Assembly (NCBI GenBank): GCA_021793675.1
Contig: JAJYSG010000021.1
Span: 1 to 36,533, forward strand
Source: Actinomycetes bacterium
GTDB lineage: Bacteria; Actinomycetota; Actinomycetes; Actinomycetales; Cellulomonadaceae
Length of the DNA stretch: 36,533 bases
Direction: 5' to 3'
The notes beneath the pieces were generated by a model, which was not told where the DNA came from, made no database searches, and saw only the letters and a program-made list of their open reading frames with translations. Made by a program: the position numbers and the translations under genes. Shown piece by piece: positions 9,559 to 18,010 of the stretch. Position 1 is the first letter of the stretch. Each line of letters starts with the position of its first letter.

Positions 9559-9894
9559 CTAGAGCTGGGCGTCGACGTCGACGAGCACGCGCTCGCCGTC
9601 GACCGTCACGGGGTAGACCGGCACGGCGCGCACCGCCGGTGGGGACAACGGCTTGCCGGTCCGCAGGTCGAACCGCGAGCCGTGCAGCCAGCACTCGACG
9701 GTGCAACCCTCGATCTCGCCGTCCGACAGGGATACCTGACCGTGCGAGCAGACGTCGCTGATGGCGTGCAGGTCGCCGGCCTCGTCCCGGACCACGGCGA
9801 CCTCGACCAGCGCGCCGTCGGCCGCGTGCAGCTCCACCCGGAGGGCGGTCGCGACCGCCACGTCCTCGGCCAGACAGGCGATCTGGGCGCTCAC
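9559..9894 (-). CDS. Rieske [2Fe-2S] ferredoxin embedded in the suf operon
   Basis: A 111-residue soluble Rieske protein, of the kind annotated as dioxygenase ferredoxin subunit. The cluster ligands are Cys49 and His51 (CSHG) and Cys68 and His71 (CWLHG), with 16 residues between His51 and Cys68. No oxygenase is encoded nearby. Its GTG start overlaps the sufD stop, so it is translated with the SUF machinery; an electron-donor role in cluster assembly or repair is a reasonable inference. The same placement occurs in other high-GC actinobacteria as far as I recall. Confidence 0.9.
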   Translation of the reverse strand: MSAQIACLAEDVAVATALRVELHAADGALVEVAVVRDEAGDLHAISDVCSHGQVSLSDGEIEGCTVECWLHGSRFDLRTGKPLSPPAVRAVPVYPVTVDGERVLVDVDAQL

Positions 9895-11159
9895 GCGGGC
9901 ACCCCGCCCTGCTCGCCGTCCCCGCCGTCGCGGAACTCGGACATCGACCGCGACAGCTCGGCCTCGATGAGCCCCAGCAGCCGCGCCTCGACATCGGGCA
10001 CGCCGATCGCGTGCACCAGGTCGACGAAGAAGCCCCGCACGACGAGCCGGCGGGCCTCGAGCTCCGGGATGCCGCGCGAGCACAGGTAGAACAGCTGCTC
10101 GTCGTCGAACCGCCCGGTGGCCGACGCGTGGCCCGCGCCCTCGATGAGGCCGGTCTCGATCTCGAGGTTGGGAACCGAGTCCGCCCGCGCGCCGTCGGTG
10201 AGGACGAGGTTGCGGTTCTGCTCGTAGGTGTCGGTGCCCTCGGCCGCCGCGCGGATGAGCACGTCGCCGACCCACACCGTGTGGGCGCCCTGACCCTGCA
10301 GCGCGCCCTTGTAGGTGACGCGGGAGCGGCACCGGGGGGCGCTGTGGTCGATGAAGAGCTGGTGCTCGAGGTGCTGGCCGGCGTCCGCGAAGTACAGCCC
10401 ATGCAGGTCGACGCTCGCGCCCTCGTCGGCGAAGGTCGCCGCCGTGTTGAGCCGCACCACGTCGCCGCCCAGCGTGACGACCGTGCCACGCAGCCGAGCG
10501 TCGCGGCCCAGGCGCGCGACGACCTCGCCGGCGTGCACGGTTCCCTCGTCCCACAGCTGGAGCAGGACGAGGTTCAGGCCGGCGTTGTCGCCGACGTCCA
10601 CCGAGACCAGCTCGGAGTACGTCGCGACACCGTCGTGCTCGATGACGACGACCGCCTCCGCGTTCGCCCCCACCTCGAGCAGCACGTGGCCCCGCACGTT
10701 CTCGCCGGCGCCGGTGAGCCGGATGGTCAGCGGCTCGTCCAGGACCGTGTCCGGTGCGATGGTCAGCGCCATCGCGCCACCGGCGCGCTCGACCGCGACC
10801 GCGGAGGCGCGGTCGCCGGGCGCTTGCACCGTACGGGCGATGGCCTCCTGCGGTCCGACCGGCGTGATCGACACGCCGGGCGGCAGGTCCGGGATGCCCC
10901 AAGCCAGGTGGCCGTCCGCCGGCTCGTCGGCCAGCACGCGCGCGAGCTTGTCGACCGGTGTGAACCGCCACTCCTCCTCACGGCCGGTCGGCAGCGGGAA
11001 GTCGTCGGCCGAGAACGAGCGGGGGCGCGAGGCGCGCGAGCTCTCGGGCGAGGGCCCGACGCCGTGGCTGTGCGCCTGGTCGGCCGTCGCGCGGGAGTGG
11101 TCGGTCGACAGGCCACCCGTCGACGTCTCGTCGGCCGTGTCGTGGGTCGCGGTCGTCAT
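9891..11159 (-). CDS. sufD: Fe-S assembly protein SufD
   Basis: A 422-residue beta-helix scaffold protein that pairs with SufB in the SufBC2D complex. Recognisable parts are the N-terminal FPLPTGREEEWRFTP and the C-terminal YEQNRNLVLTDGARADSVPNLEIET...GHASATGRFDDEQLFYLCSRGI with REARRLVVRGFF-like ELEARRLVVRGFF. The first 50 residues are polar, His/Ser/Thr-rich and appear disordered. The ATG shares one base with the sufB stop (TGATG), and its stop overlaps the Rieske start. Confidence 0.95.
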   Translation of the reverse strand: MTTATHDTADETSTGGLSTDHSRATADQAHSHGVGPSPESSRASRPRSFSADDFPLPTGREEEWRFTPVDKLARVLADEPADGHLAWGIPDLPPGVSITPVGPQEAIARTVQAPGDRASAVAVERAGGAMALTIAPDTVLDEPLTIRLTGAGENVRGHVLLEVGANAEAVVVIEHDGVATYSELVSVDVGDNAGLNLVLLQLWDEGTVHAGEVVARLGRDARLRGTVVTLGGDVVRLNTAATFADEGASVDLHGLYFADAGQHLEHQLFIDHSAPRCRSRVTYKGALQGQGAHTVWVGDVLIRAAAEGTDTYEQNRNLVLTDGARADSVPNLEIETGLIEGAGHASATGRFDDEQLFYLCSRGIPELEARRLVVRGFFVDLVHAIGVPDVEARLLGLIEAELSRSMSEFRDGGDGEQGGVPA

Positions 11160-12586
11160 CAGCCGACGGCACCTTCCATCTGGAGCTCGATGAGGCGGTT
11201 GAGCTCGAGCGCGTACTCCATGGGAAGCTCGCGCGCGATGGGCTCGATGAAGCCGCGCACGATCATCGCCATGGCCTCCTGCTCCGGCAGGCCGCGCGAC
11301 TCGAGGTAGAACAGCTGGTCCTCGGACACGCGCGAGACCGTCGCCTCGTGGCCCATCGTCACGTCGTCCTCGCGGACGTCGATGTACGGGTAGGTGTCCG
11401 AGCGGGAGATCTGGTCGACGAGCAGCGCGTCGCACAGCACCGACGACCGGGAGTTCGACGAGCCCTCGAGCACCTGGACCAGGCCGCGGTACGAGCACCG
11501 GCCGCCGCCGCGCGCCACCGACTTGCTGACGATGTGGCTCGACGTGTTGGGTGCGCAGTGCACCATCTTGGAGCCGGTGTCCTGGTGCTGACCCTCGCCC
11601 GCGAACGCGATCGACAACGTCTCGCCGCTGGCGTGCTCGCCCATGAGGTAGACCGCCGGGTACTTCATCGTCACCTTGGAGCCGATGTTGCCGTCGACCC
11701 ACTCCATGGTGCCGCCCTCGGCCACCGTGGCCCGCTTGGTGACGAGGTTGTAGACGTTCGTCGACCAGTTCTGGATCGTCGTGTACCGGACGCGCGCGTT
11801 CTTCTTGACGATGATCTCCACGACCGCCGAGTGCAGCGAGTCGCTCTGGTAGACCGGGGCCGTACAACCCTCGACGTAGTGGACGTACGAACCCTCGTCG
11901 GCGATGATCAGCGTCCGCTCGAACTGGCCCATGTTCTCGGTGTTGATGCGGAAGTAGGCCTGCAGCGGGATGTCGACGTGGACCCCCGGCGGCACGTACA
12001 CGAACGACCCGCCCGACCAGACGGACGTGTTGAGGGACGCGAACTTGTTGTCCCCGGGCGGGATCACCGAGCCGAAGTACTGCTCGAAGATCTCCGGGTA
12101 CTGCTTGAGGCCGGAGTCGGTGTCGAGGAAGACGACGCCCTGCTTCTCCAGCTCCTCCTGGATCTGGTGGTAGACGACCTCGGACTCGTACTGCGCGGTG
12201 ACGCCGGCGACGAGCCGCTGCTTCTCCGCCTCGGGGATGCCGAGCCGGTCGTACGTCTTCTTGATGTCGTCCGGGAGATCCTCCCAGCTCGTCGCCTGCT
12301 TCTCCGTCGACCGCACGAAGTACTTGATGTTCTCGAAGTCGATCCCGGACAGGTCGGCGCCCCACCACGGCATGGGCTTCTTGTCGAAGAGCCGCAGCGC
12401 CTTGAGCCGGGTCTTGAGCATCCACTCGGGCTCGTTCTTCAGCGCGGAGATGTTGCGCACCACCTCCTCGGACAGGCCGCGGCGCGCGCTGACGCCGGCG
12501 GCGTCCGCGTCGTGCCAGCCGTACGCGTAGGTCCCGATGGAGGCGATCGCCTCGTCCTGGGTGAGCGGCTCGGCGGGTGCACTCAT
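11159..12586 (-). CDS. sufB: Fe-S assembly scaffold SufB
   Basis: The 475-residue principal scaffold of the SUF system. The family is plain from [46 protein letters not shown] (with the core cysteine), [18 protein letters not shown] and the C-terminal [27 protein letters not shown]. No intein is present, unlike M. tuberculosis SufB. The ATG overlaps the sufR stop by four bases, which ties its translation to that of the repressor. Confidence 0.97.
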   Translation of the reverse strand: MSAPAEPLTQDEAIASIGTYAYGWHDADAAGVSARRGLSEEVVRNISALKNEPEWMLKTRLKALRLFDKKPMPWWGADLSGIDFENIKYFVRSTEKQATSWEDLPDDIKKTYDRLGIPEAEKQRLVAGVTAQYESEVVYHQIQEELEKQGVVFLDTDSGLKQYPEIFEQYFGSVIPPGDNKFASLNTSVWSGGSFVYVPPGVHVDIPLQAYFRINTENMGQFERTLIIADEGSYVHYVEGCTAPVYQSDSLHSAVVEIIVKKNARVRYTTIQNWSTNVYNLVTKRATVAEGGTMEWVDGNIGSKVTMKYPAVYLMGEHASGETLSIAFAGEGQHQDTGSKMVHCAPNTSSHIVSKSVARGGGRCSYRGLVQVLEGSSNSRSSVLCDALLVDQISRSDTYPYIDVREDDVTMGHEATVSRVSEDQLFYLESRGLPEQEAMAMIVRGFIEPIARELPMEYALELNRLIELQMEGAVG

Positions 12587-13329
12587 GCCGGCACTCCTTC
12601 CGTGGTGGGTGTCTTGACGGTGGTGGCGAGCGGGAGGGCGGTCGGCACGTTGGTGGTGCAGACGTGCCCTCCGGTGGTCAGGGTCGACAGCCGCTGCACG
12701 TGCACGCCGAGCACCCGCGCGAACGCCTTGGTCTCGGCCTCGCACAGCTGCGGATAGGCGGCTGCGACGTCCTGCACCGGGCAGTGGCCCTGGCAGACCT
12801 GGACGAGCGGCAGGCCGGGCACGGGGCGTGCCGAGGCGGCGAAGCCCTGCGCGTCCAGCGCCTCGGCCAGGGCGTCGGCGCGCCGCCCCAGGTCCGGCCC
12901 GGCCGCCTCGACGGCCTGCCGGACGGCGTCCTCGAGCAGTGCGATGCGCTCCTCCGCGAACGTCCGCAGCGCGTCCGGGCCGGCGGTGCGGGCGAGGAAC
13001 GCCAGCGCCTGGTTGGCGACCTCGGCGTACCGGTGCGTGAGCGTGGCCTGGCCGCTCTTCGCGACGACGAACCGACGCGCGGGCCGGCCGCGGCGGGCGG
13101 GTCCCGAGCGGTGCGCGGCGATCTCGCAGATGCGACCCTCGTGCTCCAGGCACGCCAGGTGACGGCGCACCCCGGCGGCGGTGAGCCGCAGGTCCCGGGC
13201 CAGCTGGGCGGCGGTGACGGGACCGTCGCTCGCGATGAGCTCGAGCACCCGGCGGCGCGTCCCGGCGTCCGGGTCGGCAGGCGAGTCGGCAGGCGAGTCG
13301 GCGCGGAGCACGGCAGCGAGATCGGTCAT
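12583..13329 (-). CDS. sufR: SufR-like Fe-S sensing repressor of the suf operon
   Basis: A 248-residue regulator first in the suf operon. A winged helix ([38 protein letters not shown], about 26-63) binds DNA. The C-terminal half has four cysteines, Cys179, Cys183, Cys196 and Cys224 (CQGHC, QLCEAE, HVCTTN), positioned to bind an Fe-S cluster as in SufR. With a cluster it should repress; loss of the cluster should release the operon. I chose ATG at 13329, with GGAGG seven bases upstream. A longer frame to 13392 would run through the operator. The N-terminus contains a 12-base tandem duplication (SPADSPAD). Confidence 0.92.
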   Translation of the reverse strand: MTDLAAVLRADSPADSPADPDAGTRRRVLELIASDGPVTAAQLARDLRLTAAGVRRHLACLEHEGRICEIAAHRSGPARRGRPARRFVVAKSGQATLTHRYAEVANQALAFLARTAGPDALRTFAEERIALLEDAVRQAVEAAGPDLGRRADALAEALDAQGFAASARPVPGLPLVQVCQGHCPVQDVAAAYPQLCEAETKAFARVLGVHVQRLSTLTTGGHVCTTNVPTALPLATTVKTPTTEGVPA

Positions 13330-13367
13330 CGCCACCTCCGTCGCTCGGGCGAGATCCCCGTCTCGCG

Positions 13368-13395
13368 ATATTGGCAACATCCTTGTTGCCAATAT
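13368..13395. promoter_or_regulatory. SufR operator: 12-bp inverted repeat with CAAC-N6-GTTG core
   Basis: Perfect arms ATATTGGCAACA (13368-13379) and TGTTGCCAATAT (13384-13395) surround TCCT. The core CAAC-N6-GTTG is the SufR recognition pattern I recall from cyanobacteria and Streptomyces. It covers the predicted -10 of sufR, so a bound repressor would block the whole suf operon, including sufR itself. Confidence 0.8.
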
Positions 13396-13407
13396 TCATC
13401 CTGGCAA
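13379..13407 (-). promoter_or_regulatory. Promoter of the suf operon
   Basis: On the minus strand TTGCCA (13402-13407; 5 of 6 to TTGACA), a 17-base spacer and AAGGAT (13379-13384) form a promoter upstream of sufR. The -10 lies in the centre of the SufR palindrome. The predicted leader is about 43 bases. Confidence 0.55.
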
Positions 13408-13424
13408 GGAAGGTCTGCCTTCCT
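13407..13424. terminator. Small stem-loop after the DNA polymerase gene
   Basis: AGGAAGG and CCTTCCT around TCTG, 36 bases beyond the polymerase stop on the minus strand and just upstream of the suf promoter. It may separate the two transcription units. The stem is short and there is no U-tract. Confidence 0.3.
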
Positions 13425-13459
13425 CGTCCACCCTACGGTCGGTGGACGAGCACGGCCGC

Positions 13460-15136
13460 TCAGGCCTTCGCCTCCTGGTACGAGTCGGCGATGCCGACGG
13501 ACAGCGGGAACTCGAGCGGGAAGTCGCCGAAGAGCAGCCGACCGGCCGCCGCCGCCGCGCCACGCAGCTCGTCGGCGACCACCGGTGCCAGCTCGGCCGG
13601 CGCGTGCACGACGAGCTCGTCGTGCAGGAAGTAGACCAGGTGCGGGCGGCGCGCGAACGGCTCCGGGGCGCGCCCCGGGACGACGGACTCGCCCATCGAC
13701 CACAGCCGCTGGCGAACCTGGGCGATCCATGCCAGCGCCCACTCCGCCGCGGTGCCCTGCACCACGAAGTTGCGCGTGAACCGCCCCCAGCCACGCGAGA
13801 CCGACCTCGCGCGCGACTCCTCGCGCGCGCCCGCCGCGTCGGATAGCGCGTCCGCCTGCGACGCCAGCCACGCCTGGTCGGGCGGTGGCGAGCCGCGTCC
13901 CAGCAGGGTCGCGACGACCTCGCCGCGCTCTCCGGCACGCGCCGCCGCCTCGACGTAGGCCAACGCCTCCGGGTAGGCCTGCGCGAGCCGCGGCAGCACG
14001 GCGGCGCTCGGCCCCGTGGTGCCGCCGTAGAGCGCGCCGAGCATGCCTACCTTCGCCAGCGCGCGCTCGGTGACGACCCCGGTCGCGACCATCGCGCCGT
14101 ACAGGTCGTGGCCACGACCGGCCTCGGCGAGCCGAGCGTCGCGTGCCAGCCCGGCGAGCACGCGTGGCTCGAGCTGCGCCGCGTCCGCGACGACCAGACG
14201 CCAGCCCGGGTCCGCCCGGACGGCGCCCCGCAGCTGCCGGGGCAGCTGGAGCGCACCGCCGCCGCTGCTGCCCCACCGGCCCGTGACCACGCCACCGACG
14301 ACGTACTCCGGCCGGAACCGGCCGTCCGGCACCCACGTGTCGAGCCAGGCCCAGCCGTTGGCGGCGTGCAGCCGGGAGAGCTTCTTGTACGCCACCAGCG
14401 GCGCGATCGCCGGGTGGTCCAGGTGCTCGATCTCCCACCGGCGCGTCGAGGTCACCGGCAGCCCCACCCGCCGCAGAGCCCGGAGCACGTCCGGCAGCGA
14501 GTCGGGGTTGAGGGCCGGGGCGTCGAGCGCCGACCGGACGGCGCCGGCCAGCTCCGCCAGCCGGGCCGGCCGTTGCCCGGCCCGGGGTCGCGGTCCGAGC
14601 AGCTCACGCAGCACCGCGTCGTGTGCCGCCGCGTCCCAGGGCACGCCGGCGTGATGCATCTCCGCCGCCGCGAGGGCGCCCGCGGACTCGGCGGCCAGCA
14701 GCAGCCGCAACCGCGCCGCCGCCGGCGCCGGTGCCGCCGCCAGCGCGTCGTCCTGCACCGCGAGCTCGGTCAGGCACGCCGCCTCACCCGGCGCCGCCGG
14801 CGCCTCGTCGACGGAGAACAGGGCGTCGTCGGCCGGCGCCGTGGCCGCCGGCGCCGCCTCGTCGAAGGGTCCCGCCGGCGCGGCGGCGAACCGCGGCGAC
14901 GTCGCCGGCGCGAGCCGCAGCAGCCGGTGGACCAGGCGCAGGTCGAGGCACCGCTCCACCCGGACGCCGTCGGCGAGCAGCCGTGGGTACCACGCGGAGG
15001 TGTCCGACCAGGCCCAGCGCGGGGCGGTCTCGCGGCCGACGATGCCGTGCGGCAGGTCCACGGACCGCACGCGCGCCCCGGCTGCCCCGTCCTCGGCGCG
15101 TGACACCAGCAGCAGCACGGCCCCAGCCTGCCGCAC
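13460..15136 (-). CDS. Family A DNA polymerase (PolA-like, exonuclease domain vestigial)
   Basis: A 558-residue protein resembling the Klenow part of DNA polymerase I, usually annotated in actinobacteria as bifunctional 3'-5' exonuclease/DNA polymerase. Polymerase motifs are present: motif A VADAAQLEPRVLA (Asp318), motif B with Arg358, Lys362 and YGG (O-helix; the residue equivalent to E. coli Phe762 is Leu366), and motif C FLHDELVVHAP. The first 150 residues, in the place of the proofreading domain, lack a DxE motif and contain an Ala/Pro-rich stretch, so proofreading is unlikely. The start is GTG at 15136 or 15118; the latter has GGGG close upstream. It is divergent from the ABC transporter pair. 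The cellular role is unknown; a repair or translesion function is a guess. Confidence 0.85.
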   Translation of the reverse strand: MRQAGAVLLLVSRAEDGAAGARVRSVDLPHGIVGRETAPRWAWSDTSAWYPRLLADGVRVERCLDLRLVHRLLRLAPATSPRFAAAPAGPFDEAAPAATAPADDALFSVDEAPAAPGEAACLTELAVQDDALAAAPAPAAARLRLLLAAESAGALAAAEMHHAGVPWDAAAHDAVLRELLGPRPRAGQRPARLAELAGAVRSALDAPALNPDSLPDVLRALRRVGLPVTSTRRWEIEHLDHPAIAPLVAYKKLSRLHAANGWAWLDTWVPDGRFRPEYVVGGVVTGRWGSSGGGALQLPRQLRGAVRADPGWRLVVADAAQLEPRVLAGLARDARLAEAGRGHDLYGAMVATGVVTERALAKVGMLGALYGGTTGPSAAVLPRLAQAYPEALAYVEAAARAGERGEVVATLLGRGSPPPDQAWLASQADALSDAAGAREESRARSVSRGWGRFTRNFVVQGTAAEWALAWIAQVRQRLWSMGESVVPGRAPEPFARRPHLVYFLHDELVVHAPAELAPVVADELRGAAAAAGRLLFGDFPLEFPLSVGIADSYQEAKA

Positions 15137-15169
15137 CGCACCGCCGGTGCCCGGTGCGCACCGGCGGAC

Positions 15170-15179
15170 AAGATAGAGT
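15170..15179. promoter_or_regulatory. Overlapping divergent -10 elements
   Basis: On the plus strand TAGAGT (15174-15179) lies exactly 7 bases before the GTG of the ABC ATPase gene, a leaderless arrangement. On the minus strand TATCTT (15170-15175) faces the polymerase gene, with a predicted leader of about 25-45 bases. The two hexamers share two bases, so RNA polymerase can engage only one direction at a time. Confidence 0.5.
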
Positions 15180-15186
15180 CGCGGCC

Positions 15187-16110
15187 GTGCCGCTCTCCCC
15201 CGCCGTCGAGGTGAACGGCCTGGTCAAGCGCTACGGCGCCGACACCGCCGTCGACGGGCTTCACCTCGAGGCGGCGTCCGGCCAGGTGACAGCCGTGCTG
15301 GGACCGAACGGCGCAGGCAAGACGACGACGGTGGAGATCTGCGAGGGCCTGCGCCGCCGTGACGGCGGCGAGGTGCGTGTCCTCGGCCGCGACCCGGTGC
15401 GCGACGCGGCCGCGCTGCGGCCGCTGGTGGGCGTCATGCTCCAGGACGGCGGGCTGCCGAACACGCAGCGCGCGGGTGACGTGCTGGAGCACGTCGCCCG
15501 GATGTACGCCGCACCCGCCGATACCGGCGAGCTCACCGAACGGCTCGGCCTGGCCGGGTTCGCACGCACCTCGGTGCGCCGGCTGTCCGGCGGCGAACGG
15601 CAACGCCTCGCGCTCGCGGTGGCCCTCGTCGGCCGGCCACGGCTCGTCTTCCTCGACGAGCCGTCCGCGGGGCTGGACCCCCAGGCGCGGCACGCCGTGT
15701 GGGACCTCGTCGGGGAGCTGGCCGGCGACGGCGTGTCCGTGGTGCTGACCACCCACGCGATGGCCGAGGCGGAGGCGCTCGCCGACCACGTGGTCATCGT
15801 CGAGCACGGACGTGCGATCGCCTCCGGCACGGTGGCGCAGCTCGTCGCGTCGGGGGGCACCACGACGCTGCGCCTGGAGGCGGCGCAGCCGCTCGACGTC
15901 GCGGCGGTGGCGGACCGGCTCGGCTCGTCGTTCACCGTGACGTCGGTGGGACGCACCGCGTGCTCCGTCTCGGGACCGGTCGACCCGCAGGCCGTCGCCG
16001 CGATCACCGGATGCCTCGCAGACGCCGGCACCCAGGTGACGCGGCTCGAGCTGGGCCGGCGCACGCTCGAGGACGTCTTTCTCGACCTCACCGGCCGGAG
16101 CCTGCGGTGA
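15187..16110 (+). CDS. ABC exporter ATP-binding protein
   Basis: A 307-residue ATPase of the two-gene ABC-2 exporter type. Walker A GPNGAGKTT is at residues 39-47, the signature is LSGGERQRLALA, Walker B is LVFLDEPSAGLDPQ and the switch is THAMAEAE. A C-terminal extension of about 90 residues ends in RRTLEDVFLDLTGR, typical of DrrA/CcmA-like ATPases. The GTG start is supported by TAGAGT seven bases upstream. With the next gene it matches Rv1458c/Rv1457c, which in mycobacteria sit between ctaA and sufR; the transported substrate is unknown. Confidence 0.9.
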   Translation: MPLSPAVEVNGLVKRYGADTAVDGLHLEAASGQVTAVLGPNGAGKTTTVEICEGLRRRDGGEVRVLGRDPVRDAAALRPLVGVMLQDGGLPNTQRAGDVLEHVARMYAAPADTGELTERLGLAGFARTSVRRLSGGERQRLALAVALVGRPRLVFLDEPSAGLDPQARHAVWDLVGELAGDGVSVVLTTHAMAEAEALADHVVIVEHGRAIASGTVAQLVASGGTTTLRLEAAQPLDVAAVADRLGSSFTVTSVGRTACSVSGPVDPQAVAAITGCLADAGTQVTRLELGRRTLEDVFLDLTGRSLR

Positions 16111-16907
16111 GCGGGCACCGCGGCGCCGCCCGCCCGGCCGACCGTGGGGCGTCCGCGGCGATGCCGACCGCGGCACCGGCGGCTCGGCGGATCGCCGCGC
16201 AGGGCCGGTTCGAGACCCGCGCCGTGCTGCGCAACGGCGAGCAGGTGATGGTGACGGTGCTGCTGCCGCTCATCCTGCTGGCCGGCCTGGCGCGCGCGAC
16301 GTTCATCTCGCTGGACACCGCCGGCGCCACGCGGATCGACCTCGTGACACCCGGGGTCCTCGCGTTCGCGCTCATGAGCTCGGCGTTCACGTCGCCCGCC
16401 ATCGCGACCGCGTTCGACCGCCGGTACGGCGTGCTCCGCCTCCTGGCGACCACGCCGCTCGGCCCGGGCGGGCTGCTGGCCGGCAAGCTCGTCGGCGTGC
16501 TCGCCGTGCAGCTGGCCCAGGTCGTCGTCCTCGGCGGCGCCGGCCTGCTGCTCGGCTGGCAGCCGCACCTGGCAGGGCTGCTGCCCGCGCTGGTCGCCTG
16601 GGTGCTGGGCACCACCGCCTGGGGTGCGGCCGCGCTGCTGGCGGCCGGCCGGGTCCGCGCCGAGGCCGTCATCGCGCTCGCCAACCTCGTGCTGGTGCTG
16701 CTGGCCTTCGGCGGCGTCGTGCTGCCGGCGGACGTCCTGCCCGCGCCGTTGGCGCACCTCGTCGGGTGGTTGCCGTCCGGCGCGCTCGGTGCGGCGCTGC
16801 GCGGGGCGCTGCTGCACGGCTCGTGGGCCGCGGCGCCGCTCGTCGTGCTGGCCGCCTGGGCCGCAGCGCTCTCCGCCGCCGCCGCCCGCTGGTTCCGCTG
16901 GTCCTAG
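16107..16907 (+). CDS. ABC-2 type exporter permease
   Basis: A 266-residue membrane protein with about six hydrophobic segments, beginning QVMVTVLLPLILLAGLA and including LAGKLVGVLAVQLAQVVVLGGAGLLLG and EAVIALANLVLVLLAFGGVVLP. AFDRRYGVLRLLATTPLGPGGLLAGK is the conserved cytoplasmic coupling region of ABC-2 permeases. The GTG start overlaps the ATPase stop (GTGA), and the two form one exporter. Conserved neighbourhood with ctaA and suf genes hints at a link to heme or metal cofactors, but the substrate is not known. Confidence 0.88.
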   Translation: MSGHRGAARPADRGASAAMPTAAPAARRIAAQGRFETRAVLRNGEQVMVTVLLPLILLAGLARATFISLDTAGATRIDLVTPGVLAFALMSSAFTSPAIATAFDRRYGVLRLLATTPLGPGGLLAGKLVGVLAVQLAQVVVLGGAGLLLGWQPHLAGLLPALVAWVLGTTAWGAAALLAAGRVRAEAVIALANLVLVLLAFGGVVLPADVLPAPLAHLVGWLPSGALGAALRGALLHGSWAAAPLVVLAAWAAALSAAAARWFRWS

Positions 16908-16950
16908 CAGCGGCAGTCACCCCACCCGCACGGCACCGGCCCGACAGCCC

Positions 16951-16968
16951 GTGACAGGGCGGTGACAG
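16951..16968. repeat. Two GTGACAG direct repeats 11 bp apart, upstream of drrA
   Basis: GTGACAG occurs at 16951-16957 and 16962-16968, one helical turn apart and 35 bases before the exporter ATPase start. SARP/BTAD regulators often bind 11-bp-spaced direct repeats near -35, and the neighbouring BTAD gene is a candidate ligand. The rest of 16908-17002 shows no clear promoter hexamers or ribosome binding site. Confidence 0.4.
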
Positions 16969-17002
16969 CACCGCGGGACCGCCGGCGACGCACGCTCGCC
17001 GC

Positions 17003-18010
17003 ATGAATGCCCCAGCGATCGAGGCCCGCGGCCTCGTCAAGGTCTTCGGCGACAACCGCGCCGTCGACGGCGTCGACCTCGACGTCGCGACCGGTGCGAT
17101 CTACGGCGTGCTCGGTCCCAACGGCGCCGGCAAGACCACCACCATCAAGATGCTCGCCACACTCCTGTCCCCCGACGCCGGGTCCGCCCGGGTGCTCGGG
17201 CACGACGTCGTGCGCGAGGCGCACACCGTCCGCAGCATCGTCGGCCTGACCGGTCAGTACGCGTCGGTCGACGACGACCTCTCCGCCAGGGAGAACCTCG
17301 TGCTCTTCGGCCGGCTCCTCGGCCTGGGGATCCGCGGAGCAAAGGCCAAGGCCGACGCACTGCTCGAGGAGTTCGCCCTCACCGACGCCGCGACCCGGCC
17401 GCTCAAGAAGTTCTCCGGCGGCATGCGGCGGCGCCTCGACCTCGCGGCCAGCCTCATCGCGCAGCCGCCGCTCATCTTCCTCGACGAGCCGACCACGGGG
17501 CTCGACCCCCGCACCCGGCTGCAGATGTGGGACACCATCCGCCGGCTGGTCGCCGAGGGCAGCACGGTGCTGCTCACCACCCAGTACCTCGACGAGGCCG
17601 ACCAGCTGGCCGACCGGATCGCCGTCATCGACCGCGGCCGCGTCGTCGCGGAGGGGACGGCCGACGACTTGAAGCGGTCCGTCGGCACGCAGTCCCTGCA
17701 CCTGACGGTTGCGTCCCACGGTGGCTCGCACGACGAACCGGGCGGCCCGGTGGCCGTCACCCGCGCCGCGATCCGGTCGCTGACCGGCCAGGAGGCGGTG
17801 CTCACCCCGGTGAGCGACGGCGCCCGCCTGACGGCACCGCTCGACTCCGCCGCCGCCGTCTCGGACCTGCTGGTGCGGCTGCACACGGCGGGCGTCGAGG
17901 TGCGCGAGCTGTCCCTGTCCAAGCCGACGCTCGACGAGGTGTTCCTCGCGCTCACCGGCCACGGTGCGCAGGACTCGGACGAGCCCGCCCTCCAGGAGGT
18001 CCACGCATGA
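17003..18010 (+). CDS. DrrA-type drug exporter ATP-binding protein
   Basis: A 335-residue ATPase of the daunorubicin-resistance (DrrA) subfamily. Walker A GPNGAGKTT is at residues 38-46, GLTGQYASVDDDLSARENL follows in the DrrA pattern, the signature is FSGGMRRRLDLA, Walker B is LIFLDEPTTGLDPRTR and the switch is TQYLDEADQLAD. The C-terminus has KPTLDEVFLALTGH. The ATG has no evident ribosome binding site. It overlaps drrB by four bases and probably powers export of a hydrophobic compound; no biosynthetic genes are nearby. Confidence 0.92.
   Translation: MNAPAIEARGLVKVFGDNRAVDGVDLDVATGAIYGVLGPNGAGKTTTIKMLATLLSPDAGSARVLGHDVVREAHTVRSIVGLTGQYASVDDDLSARENLVLFGRLLGLGIRGAKAKADALLEEFALTDAATRPLKKFSGGMRRRLDLAASLIAQPPLIFLDEPTTGLDPRTRLQMWDTIRRLVAEGSTVLLTTQYLDEADQLADRIAVIDRGRVVAEGTADDLKRSVGTQSLHLTVASHGGSHDEPGGPVAVTRAAIRSLTGQEAVLTPVSDGARLTAPLDSAAAVSDLLVRLHTAGVEVRELSLSKPTLDEVFLALTGHGAQDSDEPALQEVHA

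Noticed and set aside
9891-12425. 844-residue minus-strand frame across sufB and sufD
   Set aside because: Its first half is an out-of-frame reading of sufB; only the sufD part from 11159 is real.
13272-13295. Short GGCAGGCGAGTC tandem repeat in sufR as a possible regulatory repeat
   Set aside because: It lies inside the coding sequence and simply duplicates four residues (SPAD) in a disordered N-terminus.
13330-13392. Longer SufR start at 13392
   Set aside because: Those codons would be the operator palindrome itself; ATG 13329 has a good ribosome binding site.
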